Below, in pieces: positions 1-9,252 of a stretch of 64,000 nucleotides of DNA. Position numbers and translations under genes: made by a program. The notes under the pieces are model-generated. The model did not search any database. It saw only the letters and a program-made list of their open reading frames with translations, and was not told the origin of the DNA. The stretch lies in assembly GCF_001426665.1 (NCBI RefSeq), contig NZ_LMEY01000004.1:124001-188000 (forward strand), in the 5' to 3' direction. The stretch comes from Rhizobium sp. Root1334. GTDB taxonomy: Bacteria > Pseudomonadota > Alphaproteobacteria > Rhizobiales > Rhizobiaceae. The stretch's first letter is position 1; each line of letters opens with the position of its first letter.

Positions 1-404
1 TCGGAAATGTCGGCATAGGCATGCCCATCGATATCATGATGCAGATAATGGAACTCGCCGACGCGCGAGAAGCCCGCTTCCAGCATTTCCATATAGAGCT
101 GACTGGCAACCGCTTCAGCATGATCCGGCGTCATCGTCAGCGCAAACCGGTACATGACATTGCGCCAGCTCCAGAAGCTGTCGGCGCCGGGGCCACGAGT
201 TTCAGCGAGGCCCGCCATGCCGCGCTGGAAAGCGTGGCTGTGCAGGTTCGGCATGCCGGGTACCAGGATATCGTGCCGCTCATCACCCGTTCGCACCGCG
301 GTGTCCGCCTCGATCGTAGCAATCTGGCCGCCCTCGATCGTCAGCCGTACATCCTTCTGCCATCCCGACGGCGTCAAAGCCGATTTCGCATGAATGCTGG
401 CCAA
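1..404 (-). CDS. hutF: Formimidoylglutamate deiminase HutF (3' part missing)
   Basis: The leftward frame reads ASIHAKSALTPSGWQKDV and continues into an amidohydrolase metal-binding segment (PNLHSHAFQRGMAG), followed by FSRVGEFHYLHHD, which is characteristic of HutF. The enzyme converts N-formimidoyl-L-glutamate to N-formyl-L-glutamate plus ammonia, feeding the HutG deformylase encoded at 3340-4158. The start is inferred to be TTG at 404: an in-frame TGA lies about ten codons upstream, no ATG or GTG lies between, and a GGAAGGG-like ribosome site precedes it. About 134 residues are visible; the C-terminal part lies beyond base 1. It diverges from hutI, sharing the intergenic control region. Confidence 0.9.
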   Translation of the reverse strand, partial: MASIHAKSALTPSGWQKDVRLTIEGGQIATIEADTAVRTGDERHDILVPGMPNLHSHAFQRGMAGLAETRGPGADSFWSWRNVMYRFALTMTPDHAEAVASQLYMEMLEAGFSRVGEFHYLHHDIDGHAYADIS

Positions 405-445
405 GGCCTCATCCCTTCCTGACTGCGTTGTTCAAAAAAAACCAC

Positions 446-476
446 TTGCGCTCATTTTCTTTATGTCTATACATAA
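446..476 (+). promoter_or_regulatory. hutI promoter overlapped by HutC-type operator
   Basis: Bases 461-476 read TTATGTCTATACATAA, an inverted repeat with 6-base arms (TTATGT/ACATAA) and the GTNTANAC core typical of HutC-subfamily GntR sites. A plausible sigma-70 promoter overlaps it: TTGCGC at 446-451, a 16-base spacer, and TATACA at 468-473. A repressor bound here would cover the -10 box, giving urocanate-relieved repression in the usual hut manner. The promoter and the identity of the regulator are inference; the palindrome is seen directly. The HutC-like gene at 14181-14948 is the obvious candidate regulator. Confidence 0.6.
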
Positions 477-504
477 TGACACGAAAAGGAAAGGCTAGAA
501 AACG

Positions 505-1755
505 ATGTCTTCCATAAAATCGCCGCCAGACAGCCCCCGGCCAACCACCTGTGATCGCCTCTGGCGAAACGCACGGCTTGCGACGCTCAACCCTTCCTTG
601 CCGGGCCTTGGCCTTGTCGAAGACGGCGTCATTGCGGTTCAGGACGGCCGCATCCTTTTTGCCGGCAACGCGGCAGAACTGCCTTTCCCGATCGAAAACG
701 CCGCCGAGATCATCGATTGTGGCGGCCGCTGGATTACACCGGGCCTGATCGACTGCCACACACATCTGGTTCACGCCGGTGACCGCGCCAACGAATTCGA
801 GATGCGGCTTGCAGGCGCAACCTATGAAGAAGTCGCCCGTGCCGGTGGCGGCATCGTGTCCTCGGTCCGGTCGCTACGTAAAGCGAGCGAAGATGAGCTT
901 GTCGCCCAGTCGCTTCCCCGTCTCGACGCCTTGATGGCTGAAGGTGTGACCACCGTCGAAATCAAATCCGGCTACGGTCTCGATCTCGAAAACGAAGCCA
1001 AGGCGCTACGCGCCGCGCGCCGTCTTGGTGAAGAACGCGACGTGGCTGTTCGCACCACCTTTCTTGGTGCACATGCGTTGCCGCCGGAATTCAAGGGCGA
1101 CAAGGCCGGTTACGTGGCCAAGGTCGTTGGCGAAATGCTGCCGGCCATTGCAGCCGAGGGTCTGGCCGATGCGGTCGATGGCTTCTGCGAAGGCATCGCC
1201 TTCTCGACCGATGAGATGCGGCTGGTCTTCGATGCAGCCAAGGCCCACGGCCTGCCGGTCAAGCTGCACGCCGATCAGCTCTCCAACCTGCATGGCGCAG
1301 CACTTGCGGCCGAGTATGGTGCGCTGTCGGCCGATCATCTTGAATACACCGATGAAGCTGGCGCAGAGGCGATGGCAAAAAGCGGCACCGTCGCTGTCAT
1401 TCTGCCCGGCGCGTACTACTTTATCCGCGAAACCAAGAAGCCGCCAATTGATCTTTTCCGCAAAGCGGGCGTCGCCATGGCAATCGCCACCGATAACAAT
1501 CCCGGCACCTCGCCGCTGACCTCGCTGCTTTTGACGATGAACATGGCGGCAACATTGTTTGGCATGACAGTCACCGAGTGCATCGCCGGCGTGACCCGCG
1601 AAGCAGCAAGAGCGCTCGGCCTCGTCGACGAAGTGGGGACGCTGGAACCCGGAAAATGGGCCGATTTTGCCATCTGGAATATCGAGCGACCGGCCGAACT
1701 CGTCTATCGCATGGGCTTCAACCCGCTGCATGCGCGCGTCCGCAACGGACATTGA
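505..1755 (+). CDS. hutI: Imidazolonepropionase HutI
   Basis: This 416-residue amidohydrolase matches the usual HutI length. It hydrolyses 4-imidazolone-5-propionate to N-formimidoyl-L-glutamate, step three of histidine degradation, in the cytoplasm. The first metal-binding motif HTH is at residues 85-87 ([18 protein letters not shown]). Further metal-site histidines fall in GAHALPPEF and [13 protein letters not shown], and the aspartate in [10 protein letters not shown]. The start at 505 gives the expected N-terminus with [11 protein letters not shown]. It is the first gene of the rightward hutIHGU run and lies just downstream of the palindromic operator. Confidence 0.95.
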   Translation: MSSIKSPPDSPRPTTCDRLWRNARLATLNPSLPGLGLVEDGVIAVQDGRILFAGNAAELPFPIENAAEIIDCGGRWITPGLIDCHTHLVHAGDRANEFEMRLAGATYEEVARAGGGIVSSVRSLRKASEDELVAQSLPRLDALMAEGVTTVEIKSGYGLDLENEAKALRAARRLGEERDVAVRTTFLGAHALPPEFKGDKAGYVAKVVGEMLPAIAAEGLADAVDGFCEGIAFSTDEMRLVFDAAKAHGLPVKLHADQLSNLHGAALAAEYGALSADHLEYTDEAGAEAMAKSGTVAVILPGAYYFIRETKKPPIDLFRKAGVAMAIATDNNPGTSPLTSLLLTMNMAATLFGMTVTECIAGVTREAARALGLVDEVGTLEPGKWADFAIWNIERPAELVYRMGFNPLHARVRNGH

Positions 1756-1802
1756 TTTTAAAGCACGCGGTTGGGAGACCCGTGCATTGGTGAGGACTGC
1801 AC

Positions 1803-3338
1803 ATGACCCTTATTCTGCAACCGGGCTCCGTCCCGCTTTCGACCCTCGAAACCATCTACTGGACCGGCGAACCCGCCCGTCTCGATCCATCCTTCGACAA
1901 GGGCATCGAGAAGGCCGCCGCCCGCATCGCCGAGATCGCCGCTGGCAACGCGCCGGTCTACGGTATCAATACCGGCTTCGGTAAACTCGCATCGATCAAG
2001 ATCGATGCCGCCGATGTCGCCACCCTGCAGCGCAATCTGATCCTGTCGCATTGCTGCGGTGTCGGTCAGCCGCTGGCTGAAAACGTCGTCCGCCTGATTA
2101 TGGCGCTGAAGCTCGTTTCGCTCGGCCGCGGCGCGTCTGGCGTCCGGCTCGAACTCGTCCGGCTGATCGAAGGCATGCTCGAAAAGGGCGTCATCCCGGT
2201 CATCCCGGAAAAGGGCTCCGTCGGCGCTTCCGGCGATCTGGCGCCACTCGCCCATATGGCAGCGGTGATGATGGGCGAAGGCGAAGCCTTCTTCAACGGC
2301 GAACAACTGGACGGCCGCACCGCGCTTGAGCGTGCCGGCCTGACGCCGGTCGTCCTTGCCGCCAAGGAAGGTCTGGCGCTGATCAACGGCACCCAGACGT
2401 CGACAGCACTGGCGCTCGCCGGCCTGTTCCGCGCCCATCGCGCCGCCCAGTCCGCTTTGATCACCGGTGCACTTTCCACCGACGCCGCCATGGGCTCGTC
2501 GGCACCGTTCCATCCGGATATCCATACGCTGCGCGGCCACAAAGGCCAGATCGACGCCGCTGCGGCCCTGCGCGGCCTGCTCAAGGGCTCGGTCATCCGC
2601 GAAAGCCATATCGAAGGCGATGAGCGCGTACAGGATCCCTATTGCATCCGCTGCCAGCCGCAGGTCGACGGCGCTTGCCTTGATCTCCTGCGCTCGGTTG
2701 CCCGCACGCTCGAAATCGAAGCCAACGCCGTCACCGACAATCCGCTGGTACTCTCGGACAATTCCGTCGTTTCCGGCGGCAACTTCCATGCCGAGCCGGT
2801 CGCCTTCGCCGCCGACCAGATCGCCCTTGCCATCTGCGAAATCGGCGCCATTTCGCAGCGCCGCATCGCCCTTCTGGTCGATCCCGCCCTCTCCTACGGC
2901 CTGCCGGCGTTCCTCGCCAAGAAGCCAGGCCTCAATTCCGGCCTGATGATTGCCGAAGTCACCTCGGCAGCCCTGATGTCTGAAAACAAGCAGATGTCGC
3001 ATCCGGCCTCGGTCGATTCGACGCCGACCTCGGCCAACCAGGAAGACCATGTCTCCATGGCCTGCCACGGTGCCCGCCGCCTGCTACAAATGACCGACAA
3101 CCTTTTCGCCATCATCGGCATCGAGGCACTGACCGCCGCACAGGGCATCGACTTCCGTGCCCCCCTCGTCACCAGCCCGGAACTGACCGACGCCATCGGG
3201 GCAATCCGCAAGGTTGTCCCGACGCTGGACGTCGATCGCTACATGGCAACCGACCTCAAGGCAGCCAGCGACCTCATTGCCACGGGCGCACTGAACGCCG
3301 CGGTATCTACCGGCATTCTTCCGGTTCTGGGGGCCTGA
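1803..3338 (+). CDS. hutH: Histidine ammonia-lyase HutH (canonical)
   Basis: This 511-residue enzyme deaminates L-histidine to urocanate, the entry step of the hut pathway. The MIO prosthetic-group tripeptide Ala142-Ser143-Gly144 is intact within [15 protein letters not shown]. Other active-site motifs are present: [10 protein letters not shown] near the N-terminus, [17 protein letters not shown] and NQEDH. It lies 47 bases after hutI and 1 base before hutG, so it is probably cotranscribed. It is the reference against which the MIO-less paralogue at 9253-10746 can be read. Confidence 0.97.
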   Translation: MTLILQPGSVPLSTLETIYWTGEPARLDPSFDKGIEKAAARIAEIAAGNAPVYGINTGFGKLASIKIDAADVATLQRNLILSHCCGVGQPLAENVVRLIMALKLVSLGRGASGVRLELVRLIEGMLEKGVIPVIPEKGSVGASGDLAPLAHMAAVMMGEGEAFFNGEQLDGRTALERAGLTPVVLAAKEGLALINGTQTSTALALAGLFRAHRAAQSALITGALSTDAAMGSSAPFHPDIHTLRGHKGQIDAAAALRGLLKGSVIRESHIEGDERVQDPYCIRCQPQVDGACLDLLRSVARTLEIEANAVTDNPLVLSDNSVVSGGNFHAEPVAFAADQIALAICEIGAISQRRIALLVDPALSYGLPAFLAKKPGLNSGLMIAEVTSAALMSENKQMSHPASVDSTPTSANQEDHVSMACHGARRLLQMTDNLFAIIGIEALTAAQGIDFRAPLVTSPELTDAIGAIRKVVPTLDVDRYMATDLKAASDLIATGALNAAVSTGILPVLGA

Positions 3339-3339
3339 C

Positions 3340-4158
3340 GTGAGCGTCTTCGAAGTCAAACAGGGCACATCACCGATCATTCTCGGTTTCCCTCACACCG
3401 GCACTGATGTTCCGCCGGCCATCTGGGAGCGGCTGAACGATACCGGAAGGTTGCTGACCGATACCGATTGGCATATTCACCATCTCTATGATGGTCTGCT
3501 GCCGGATGTGACGACGGTGCGGGCCACCTTTCATCGCTACGTTATTGACGCCAATCGCGATCCGGAAGGCGTCAGCCTCTATCCCGGCCAGAACACCACC
3601 GGTCTCGTTCCCGAAACGGATTTCGATGGCGTTCCGATTTGGAAGGACGGCGAAGAGCCGGCCGAAGCCGATATCGCCGCCCGCCTCACCGATTTCCACG
3701 CGCCCTATCATGCGGCACTCTTGGCCGAGATCGAGCGGGTGAAGGCGATCCACGGCATCGCCGTGCTCTATGACTGCCATTCGATCCGGTCGGATATCCC
3801 GTTCCTGTTTGAAGGCACATTGCCCGATTTCAACGTCGGCACCGATATGAGCAAGACCTGCGATCCGGCCATTCAGGATGCTACTGTCGATGTCGTTCTG
3901 AACGCCGACGGCTATACCAGCATCCTCAACGGCCGCTTCAAGGGCGGATGGACGACCCGTCATTATAGTGATCAGGAAAACGGCGTTCACACGATCCAGA
4001 TGGAGTTGGCACAGTCGACGCATCTGAGCACCGAAGCCCCGCCCTTTGCCTATGACAAGACCAAGGCAGCCAAGCTTCGCATTCACCTCAAAGAGATTCT
4101 CACGCGCATCGAAACAACGGCGCTGACATTGGCACACACCAAAAGGGGAACAAAATGA
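3340..4158 (+). CDS. hutG: N-formylglutamate deformylase HutG
   Basis: This 272-residue protein of the N-formylglutamate amidohydrolase family releases formate and glutamate from N-formylglutamate, the last step after HutF. Seen motifs include [37 protein letters not shown] and GGWTTRHYS, all typical of the family. The start is GTG at 3340, immediately after the hutH stop codon, which suggests translational coupling. Its stop overlaps the hutU start (ATGA at 4155-4158). Its presence with HutF shows the five-step route (deiminase plus deformylase), not the one-step formimidoylglutamase route. Confidence 0.95.
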   Translation: MSVFEVKQGTSPIILGFPHTGTDVPPAIWERLNDTGRLLTDTDWHIHHLYDGLLPDVTTVRATFHRYVIDANRDPEGVSLYPGQNTTGLVPETDFDGVPIWKDGEEPAEADIAARLTDFHAPYHAALLAEIERVKAIHGIAVLYDCHSIRSDIPFLFEGTLPDFNVGTDMSKTCDPAIQDATVDVVLNADGYTSILNGRFKGGWTTRHYSDQENGVHTIQMELAQSTHLSTEAPPFAYDKTKAAKLRIHLKEILTRIETTALTLAHTKRGTK

Positions 4159-5828
4159 CCAATCCTCGTCACAATATCCGCGACGTCCGCGCCGCCCGTG
4201 GCACCGAACTGACGGCAAAATCCTGGATGACCGAAGCACCGCTTCGCATGCTGATGAACAATCTCGACCCGGAAGTCGCCGAGAACCCGCATGAACTGGT
4301 TGTCTATGGCGGCATCGGCCGCGCCGCACGCACCTGGGCGGATTTCGACAAGATCGTCGAAACGCTGAGCGATCTCAACGAAGACGAAACCCTGATGGTA
4401 CAATCGGGCAAGCCGGTCGGCGTGTTCCGTACCCACAAGGATGCGCCGCGCGTCCTGATCGCCAACTCCAACCTGGTGCCGCATTGGGCAACCTGGGATC
4501 ACTTCAACGAGCTGGATAAGAAGGGTCTCGCCATGTACGGCCAGATGACAGCCGGCTCGTGGATCTATATCGGCACGCAGGGCATCGTTCAGGGTACCTA
4601 CGAAACCTTCGTCGAGGCCGGCCGCCAGCATTACGGCGACAATCTCAAGGGAAAATGGGTGCTGACGGGTGGTCTCGGCGGCATGGGTGGCGCCCAGCCG
4701 CTCGCCGCCGTCATGGCTGGTGCCTGCTGCCTTGCTATCGAATGCAACCCGGATTCGATCGATTTCCGCCTGCGCACCCGCTATGTCGACGAAAAAGCCG
4801 AAACGCTCGATGAAGCGATGGAGATGATCAATCGCTGGACCAAGAACGGCGAAGTGAAGTCCGTCGGCTTGCTTGGCAACACCGCCGAAATCCTACCGGA
4901 AATGGTCCGCCGCGGCATCCGTCCCGACATGGTCACCGACCAGACCTCGGCTCACGATCCGGTCAACGGCTATCTGCCAAAGGGCTGGACGATGGGAGAG
5001 TGGAAGGAAAAGCGCGAAAGCGATCCGAAGGCCGTCGAAAAGGCTGCCCGCGCCTCGATGCGCGAACATGTCGAAGCAATGATCGCCTTCCAGGACATGG
5101 GTATCCCGACCTTCGACTATGGCAACAATATCCGCCAGGTCGCCAAGGACGAGGGTCTGGAAAACGCCTTCGCCTTCCCGGGTTTTGTGCCGGCCTATAT
5201 CCGTCCGCTGTTTTGCCGCGGCATCGGCCCGTTCCGCTGGGCAGCCCTGTCGGGTGATCCGGAGGATATCCGCAAGACCGATGCCAAGGTGAAGGAACTG
5301 ACGCCGGGCAACAAGCACCTGCACAACTGGCTCGACATGGCCGCCGAGCGCATCGCTTTCCAGGGCCTGCCGGCGCGCATTTGCTGGGTCGGCCTCGGTG
5401 ACCGCCACCGCCTCGGCCTCGCGTTCAATGAAATGGTCAAGAATGGCGAGCTTTCGGCTCCGGTCGTAATCGGCCGCGACCATCTCGATTCAGGCTCCGT
5501 TGCCTCGCCGAACCGCGAAACGGAAGCGATGAAGGACGGTTCGGACGCCGTTTCCGACTGGCCGCTCCTGAACGCGCTGCTCAACACCGCATCCGGCGCC
5601 ACCTGGGTGTCGCTGCATCATGGCGGCGGCGTCGGCATGGGCTTTTCGCAGCACTCGGGCGTGGTCATCTGCGCCGACGGCTCTGACGACGCCGCCCGCC
5701 GCCTCGAGCGCGTACTCTGGAACGACCCGGCAACCGGCGTCATGCGCCACGCCGACGCGGGCTACGACATCGCCATCGACTGCGCCAAGGAAAAGGGCCT
5801 GCGACTGCCGGGTATTCTCGGCAACTGA
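4155..5828 (+). CDS. hutU: Urocanate hydratase HutU
   Basis: This 557-residue NAD-dependent urocanase converts urocanate to imidazolonepropionate. Length and motifs are canonical: [12 protein letters not shown] near the start, [24 protein letters not shown] for NAD binding, [12 protein letters not shown] with the active-site region, and [16 protein letters not shown] near the C-terminus. The start ATG overlaps the hutG stop by four bases. It is the last gene of the tightly packed hutIHGU run; the next rightward hut gene, hutD, is separated by an oppositely oriented toxin-antitoxin pair. Confidence 0.97.
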   Translation: MTNPRHNIRDVRAARGTELTAKSWMTEAPLRMLMNNLDPEVAENPHELVVYGGIGRAARTWADFDKIVETLSDLNEDETLMVQSGKPVGVFRTHKDAPRVLIANSNLVPHWATWDHFNELDKKGLAMYGQMTAGSWIYIGTQGIVQGTYETFVEAGRQHYGDNLKGKWVLTGGLGGMGGAQPLAAVMAGACCLAIECNPDSIDFRLRTRYVDEKAETLDEAMEMINRWTKNGEVKSVGLLGNTAEILPEMVRRGIRPDMVTDQTSAHDPVNGYLPKGWTMGEWKEKRESDPKAVEKAARASMREHVEAMIAFQDMGIPTFDYGNNIRQVAKDEGLENAFAFPGFVPAYIRPLFCRGIGPFRWAALSGDPEDIRKTDAKVKELTPGNKHLHNWLDMAAERIAFQGLPARICWVGLGDRHRLGLAFNEMVKNGELSAPVVIGRDHLDSGSVASPNRETEAMKDGSDAVSDWPLLNALLNTASGATWVSLHHGGGVGMGFSQHSGVVICADGSDDAARRLERVLWNDPATGVMRHADAGYDIAIDCAKEKGLRLPGILGN

Positions 5829-5832
5829 GGTT

Positions 5833-6225
5833 TTAGGTCAGCTGATATTTCGGAAGCCCGGGATAGCGCAGGACCATATCGTCAACCGATATGAGAGGAA
5901 CCCCTTCGATAATCGCCTGAGCAATCAGGATGCGATCGAAGGGGTCCTTGTGAAGCAACGGCAACCCGGCAATTGCGATTGCGTGTTCGCTGTTGATCGG
6001 CAATTCGATGTATCCATTTTCGAGAAGACGATAACGCAGAACGAAAGGATCGGTGCGGAAGTCATCACGTGCCAGGCCGTGCTTGATCGCTGTTTCCCAG
6101 ATGCTGGCCGGGCTGAACAGAAGCTCATTGCTCGTATCTTCGATGAGTAGCCTGACGTCAGTTGGCAGCAGATCGATATCGCCCGCCGCCCAGATCAGGA
6201 TATGTGTATCGAGGAGAAATCTCAT
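5833..6225 (-). CDS. VapC-type PIN-domain toxin
   Basis: This 130-residue protein has the PIN-domain ribonuclease layout: LLDTHILIW at residues 4-12 supplying the first acidic residue, SIWETAIK supplying a glutamate, DPFDRILIAQA supplying the third acidic residue, and LISVDDMVLRY near the C-terminus. PIN toxins of this type cleave RNA when not bound by the partner antitoxin. The gene starts in a four-base overlap (ATGA) with the antitoxin stop, so the two are translationally coupled. Its own stop is only 4 bases past the hutU stop, so the two converge with almost no spacer. Confidence 0.9.
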   Translation of the reverse strand: MRFLLDTHILIWAAGDIDLLPTDVRLLIEDTSNELLFSPASIWETAIKHGLARDDFRTDPFVLRYRLLENGYIELPINSEHAIAIAGLPLLHKDPFDRILIAQAIIEGVPLISVDDMVLRYPGLPKYQLT

Positions 6226-6488
6226 CGATCTTTGAACTTGTCGGGATTGCCGTAAAACATCTCTTCGATTTCATCGGCCATCATCCTATCGAAATTATCA
6301 GGCACGATGATTTCACCCTTCATGAAACCGATCCGGCGTTTTTTCGGCATTTCGGTTTCATCCAGTGGCACGAGCTTTCCAATCGGCTTGCCGGCCTTGG
6401 CAATGATGAAGGACTCGCCCTTCGACACTTTCTCCATCAAGCGTGACAAATGCGTCTTTGCCTCGTGAATATTGACCGTTTCCATCAT
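6222..6488 (-). CDS. Phd/YefM-family antitoxin partner of the PIN toxin
   Basis: This 88-residue protein begins METVNIHEAKTHLSRLMEKVSKGESFIIAKAGKPIGKLVPL, the standard Phd/YefM DNA-binding fold. The C-terminal tail (DRMMADEIEEMFYG) is of the kind that wraps the toxin. Two adjacent ATG codons (6488 and 6485) follow an AAGGAAGG ribosome site. It precedes and overlaps the toxin gene. Such antitoxins repress their own operon; alternating half-sites lie just upstream at 6504-6522. Confidence 0.9.
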   Translation of the reverse strand: MMETVNIHEAKTHLSRLMEKVSKGESFIIAKAGKPIGKLVPLDETEMPKKRRIGFMKGEIIVPDNFDRMMADEIEEMFYGNPDKFKDR

Positions 6489-6503
6489 CGCCTTCCTTCG
6501 GAC

Positions 6504-6522
6504 TTAGTCCACTAAACTTAGT
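6504..6522 (-). promoter_or_regulatory. Probable autoregulatory operator of the toxin-antitoxin pair
   Basis: The sequence TTAGTCCACTAAACTTAGT contains three alternating 5-base half-sites: TTAGT, ACTAA, TTAGT, each separated by two bases. The array starts 16 bases upstream of the antitoxin start and ends 20 bases before hutD. Phd/YefM antitoxins commonly bind short tandem palindromes at such a place. That it binds this antitoxin is inference. Because hutD begins immediately on the other side, binding could also affect hutD transcription. Confidence 0.55.
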
Positions 6523-6542
6523 TCACGCCGTAGGGGTTTACA

Positions 6543-7142
6543 ATGCGCGACGAACAGACATCCTTTCCCAGCCAACTTCACGTGCTGAAGGCCACCAATC
6601 ATCGCCGCATGCCGTGGAAAAACGGTGGCGGTGAGACCGTCGAGATCGCTATTTTCCCGCTGGGAGCCGATCTGTCTGCGTTCGGCTGGCGGGTCAGCAT
6701 GGCAACAGTTGCCAGCGATGGCCCGTTTTCAGTGTTTGCCGGTATAGACCGCACCCTGTCGATCCTTGAGGGCGAAGGTATGGAACTGGATATTGCCGGT
6801 CGAAAGCCAGTCGTATTGACCCGAGCGTCCGAACCACTCGCATTTCCGGCCGATACAGCAACCTCGGCACGGCTGGTATCTGGCACGATCGTCGATCTCA
6901 ACGTGATGACCCGGCGGGACCGCTGGGCGCACCAGGTTGAGCGGCGCGTGTTTGAAGGCGACCATCCTCTCGATGCCGAAGGCGGCGTAACGATGCTTCT
7001 GTCGCTTGGCAATCTGCGGATCGACAGCGGTGAGCACGCCGAGGAACTGACCCGGCTCGACTGTGCCATCATCGAAGGCCCTTGCCGCATCAGTTCGGAT
7101 ATGCCCGTTGAAGCTTATCTGGTCCGCATCAGCTCCGTTTAA
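6543..7142 (+). CDS. hutD: HutD/Ves family protein
   Basis: This 199-residue cupin-like protein carries the family signature RMPWKNGGGETVEIAIFP near residue 22, FGWRVSMATVASDGPFS, and GIDRTLSILEGEGMELD. HutD proteins occur in many hut loci; a role limiting excessive hut expression by binding formylglutamate has been proposed in Pseudomonas, but the molecular role is not settled. It faces the leftward ureohydrolase gene, overlapping it by four bases at the 3' ends. It is cut off from hutU by the toxin-antitoxin pair and probably relies on its own promoter in 6489-6542. Confidence 0.88.
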   Translation: MRDEQTSFPSQLHVLKATNHRRMPWKNGGGETVEIAIFPLGADLSAFGWRVSMATVASDGPFSVFAGIDRTLSILEGEGMELDIAGRKPVVLTRASEPLAFPADTATSARLVSGTIVDLNVMTRRDRWAHQVERRVFEGDHPLDAEGGVTMLLSLGNLRIDSGEHAEELTRLDCAIIEGPCRISSDMPVEAYLVRISSV

Positions 7143-8077
7143 CGGCCATTCTTGCGGGCCAGATTGCCTAGCACATGGCAAATCAACCGGCCGACCACAG
7201 TCGCGGTCATTCCGTTGACATCGGCCTTCGGTTGAAACTCGACGATCGAAAAGCCAGCGAGTGTGCGGCCCGTCATTGCCGAGGCGATGAGATCGGTAAC
7301 TTCCTCAAGCCATAGACCTCCGGGTGACATTGCGTTGACGCCTGGGCAGATCGACGGGTCCAGCGCATCGACATCGATATGGATGAGCAATGCACCATCA
7401 CGCGGAATGGCGTCGGCGATCTCCACAACGCCGTTTGCCCGAACCTGACGCACCGTAACCAACCGCGAACCCCAGCGTTTCGCCGTCTCGACTTCTTCGC
7501 GGCGCGCACTGCCGACAGCGCGAAGACCGACCTGGGTCATGGAACGCACGAACGGAAGCTCGGAGGCGCGCCGCATCGTGCTGGAATAACCAAGCGGCTC
7601 GTCGCCGATCCGGTCGCGCCAGTCGATATGCGCGTCGATCTGCAGGATATGCAGCGTTTCGGCATCCGAGAAACCGCGCATGAAGGGGATGGCGGCGGAA
7701 TCATCGCCACCGATGAGAAGCGGAATAGCACCGGCTGCCCGGATGTACCGGGTTGCCGCTTCAATCGCGGCGCGATTACCCGCATTATCATCATAGTGCG
7801 TAACGACATCACCCAGGTCCACGACATCCAGCGCGCCATCGTTCAGCAAAGGCCCATCGAAATCGAAATCCCAATGATCGACATGCACGGACGCTTCAGT
7901 GATCGCCCTGCGGACAGCATCCGGCGCTGATATACCAGGCTTATCGGGAATACTGCGGGGATAAGCCGTTCCATGAACAGCACCAAAAATCGCGACCGAT
8001 CCCGCTTGGGCGTCGCTCGCGGCTGGCAGATTAAAGAAAGTCTCTCGTACCGGCTGAAGTGTGTAGGTCATGCTCAT
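7139..8077 (-). CDS. Arginase/agmatinase-fold ureohydrolase, substrate unknown
   Basis: This 312-residue protein belongs to the ureohydrolase (arginase, agmatinase, formimidoylglutamase) family. Metal-binding motifs are QIDAHIDWRD (Asp148, His150, Asp152) and HIDVDALDPS (Asp235, Asp237). The first motif reads GGDDS at residues 123-127, so Asp126 replaces the usual manganese-ligand histidine of GGDHS. The gene overlaps the upstream oxidase gene by four bases (ATGA) and is last of the leftward seven-gene operon. Hydrolysis of a guanidino or formimidoyl compound is likely from the fold. A formimidoylglutamase role seems unneeded here because HutF and HutG are present. Confidence 0.8.
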   Translation of the reverse strand: MSMTYTLQPVRETFFNLPAASDAQAGSVAIFGAVHGTAYPRSIPDKPGISAPDAVRRAITEASVHVDHWDFDFDGPLLNDGALDVVDLGDVVTHYDDNAGNRAAIEAATRYIRAAGAIPLLIGGDDSAAIPFMRGFSDAETLHILQIDAHIDWRDRIGDEPLGYSSTMRRASELPFVRSMTQVGLRAVGSARREEVETAKRWGSRLVTVRQVRANGVVEIADAIPRDGALLIHIDVDALDPSICPGVNAMSPGGLWLEEVTDLIASAMTGRTLAGFSIVEFQPKADVNGMTATVVGRLICHVLGNLARKNGR

Positions 8078-9231
8078 GCAGCCCGCGCTGCCAGAAATCG
8101 GTCCATTGCCGCGAACGAAAACGCTCCAATCGGCAGATCGGTGCCGCCATCCAGAGCCAGATCAGCCAGGATTTCGCCGACGACGCTGGTGAACTTGAAC
8201 CCGTGCCCGGAGCAGGGTGACGCCACGACGATGCGTTTGTCACCCGGCATCAGGTCGAGCAGGAAATCCTCACTCGGCAGCATCGTATAGCGGCAGGTGG
8301 TGGAGCGCACGCGCAAGCCGGCCGCAGTTGGTAGACGGCGCTTGATAAAGCTGTCGAGCAGATCCGTATCCCTGTCATTGACGGGCGGATTGGGCTGGTT
8401 CGGATCGATCGGCTCGCGGAAATGCGCATGACGGCCCACTTTGACACCGTCGACGCCGATCGCCGGAAAGCCGAAGAACGAGCCATTCTCTCCCTCGTCG
8501 CGAATGAACACCGGCATGCGCTGCGGCATCGTGACGAAACCGTCCGTTGGCTGGTACCAGGAGACCACCTGCTTGATCGGCACCGCATGATCGCGCAACG
8601 CCGGCACCAGCTCGCCAATCCACGAGCCGGTCGCGATGATCACCTTGCTGGCATGATAACGTCCGGTCTCAGATACGATGATTACGCCACTCTCGCCCGG
8701 CTCGATCGCGGTCACCTTCTCGCCGAAATGCAAAGCCGCCCCATCGGCGGCGGCCAGCTTGAGATGACCCATGACCGCCGCTTCAGGCCGCAGATAGCCG
8801 CCCTGCGGGTCGAGCAATGCGATCTCGTCAGCATCCAGCGAAAACACCGGAAAACGGCTGCGCATCTCGTTTGGATCCAGCGTTTCCAGCGGCAGGTTGT
8901 GTAGCGCGCAGCTCTTCCTGGTGCCGCTGACGATCTTGCTGTCAGGCTTGCCAATCTGCAGCACGCCGGTGATTGTCAGGATATCTTCGCGCAACCGTGC
9001 TTCCAGAGCCCGCCAATTGGCATAGGCGCGCTGCAGCAATGGCACATAGGATGGATCCTCGAAATAGCCGAGCCGGATCAAACGGCTATCGCCATGCGAC
9101 GAACTCAGCGCATGGGCCGGATAGTAGGCATCGATGCCGATTGCCTTGACGCCGCGCGCGGCCAGATGCGCAATGGCGGCACTCCCCATGGCGCCAAGGC
9201 CGACAACAGCAACGTCGAAATGGGCGGTCAT
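8074..9231 (-). CDS. FAD-dependent N-methyl-amino-acid oxidase (SolA/sarcosine oxidase-like)
   Basis: This 385-residue flavoprotein starts with a dinucleotide-binding motif VVGLGAMGSA (residues 9-18) and SSSHGDSRLIR, both typical of monomeric sarcosine oxidase and N-methyltryptophan oxidase. Cys313 in TTCRYT aligns with the cysteine that covalently binds FAD in that family, and SGHGFKFTSVVGEIL follows. Expected chemistry is oxidative removal of a secondary amine, for example N-demethylation, giving hydrogen peroxide. It lies 21 bases downstream of the lyase paralogue in the same operon, so its substrate is probably the imported amino acid or a product of it. Confidence 0.82.
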   Translation of the reverse strand: MTAHFDVAVVGLGAMGSAAIAHLAARGVKAIGIDAYYPAHALSSSHGDSRLIRLGYFEDPSYVPLLQRAYANWRALEARLREDILTITGVLQIGKPDSKIVSGTRKSCALHNLPLETLDPNEMRSRFPVFSLDADEIALLDPQGGYLRPEAAVMGHLKLAAADGAALHFGEKVTAIEPGESGVIIVSETGRYHASKVIIATGSWIGELVPALRDHAVPIKQVVSWYQPTDGFVTMPQRMPVFIRDEGENGSFFGFPAIGVDGVKVGRHAHFREPIDPNQPNPPVNDRDTDLLDSFIKRRLPTAAGLRVRSTTCRYTMLPSEDFLLDLMPGDKRIVVASPCSGHGFKFTSVVGEILADLALDGGTDLPIGAFSFAAMDRFLAARAA

Positions 9232-9252
9232 GGCAGTATCCTTCCGGGAATT

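Noticed and set aside
1758-3068. A 436-codon open frame on the minus strand
   Set aside because: It is antisense to hutH, and its sequence has no fold-like pattern; the coding strand is certain.
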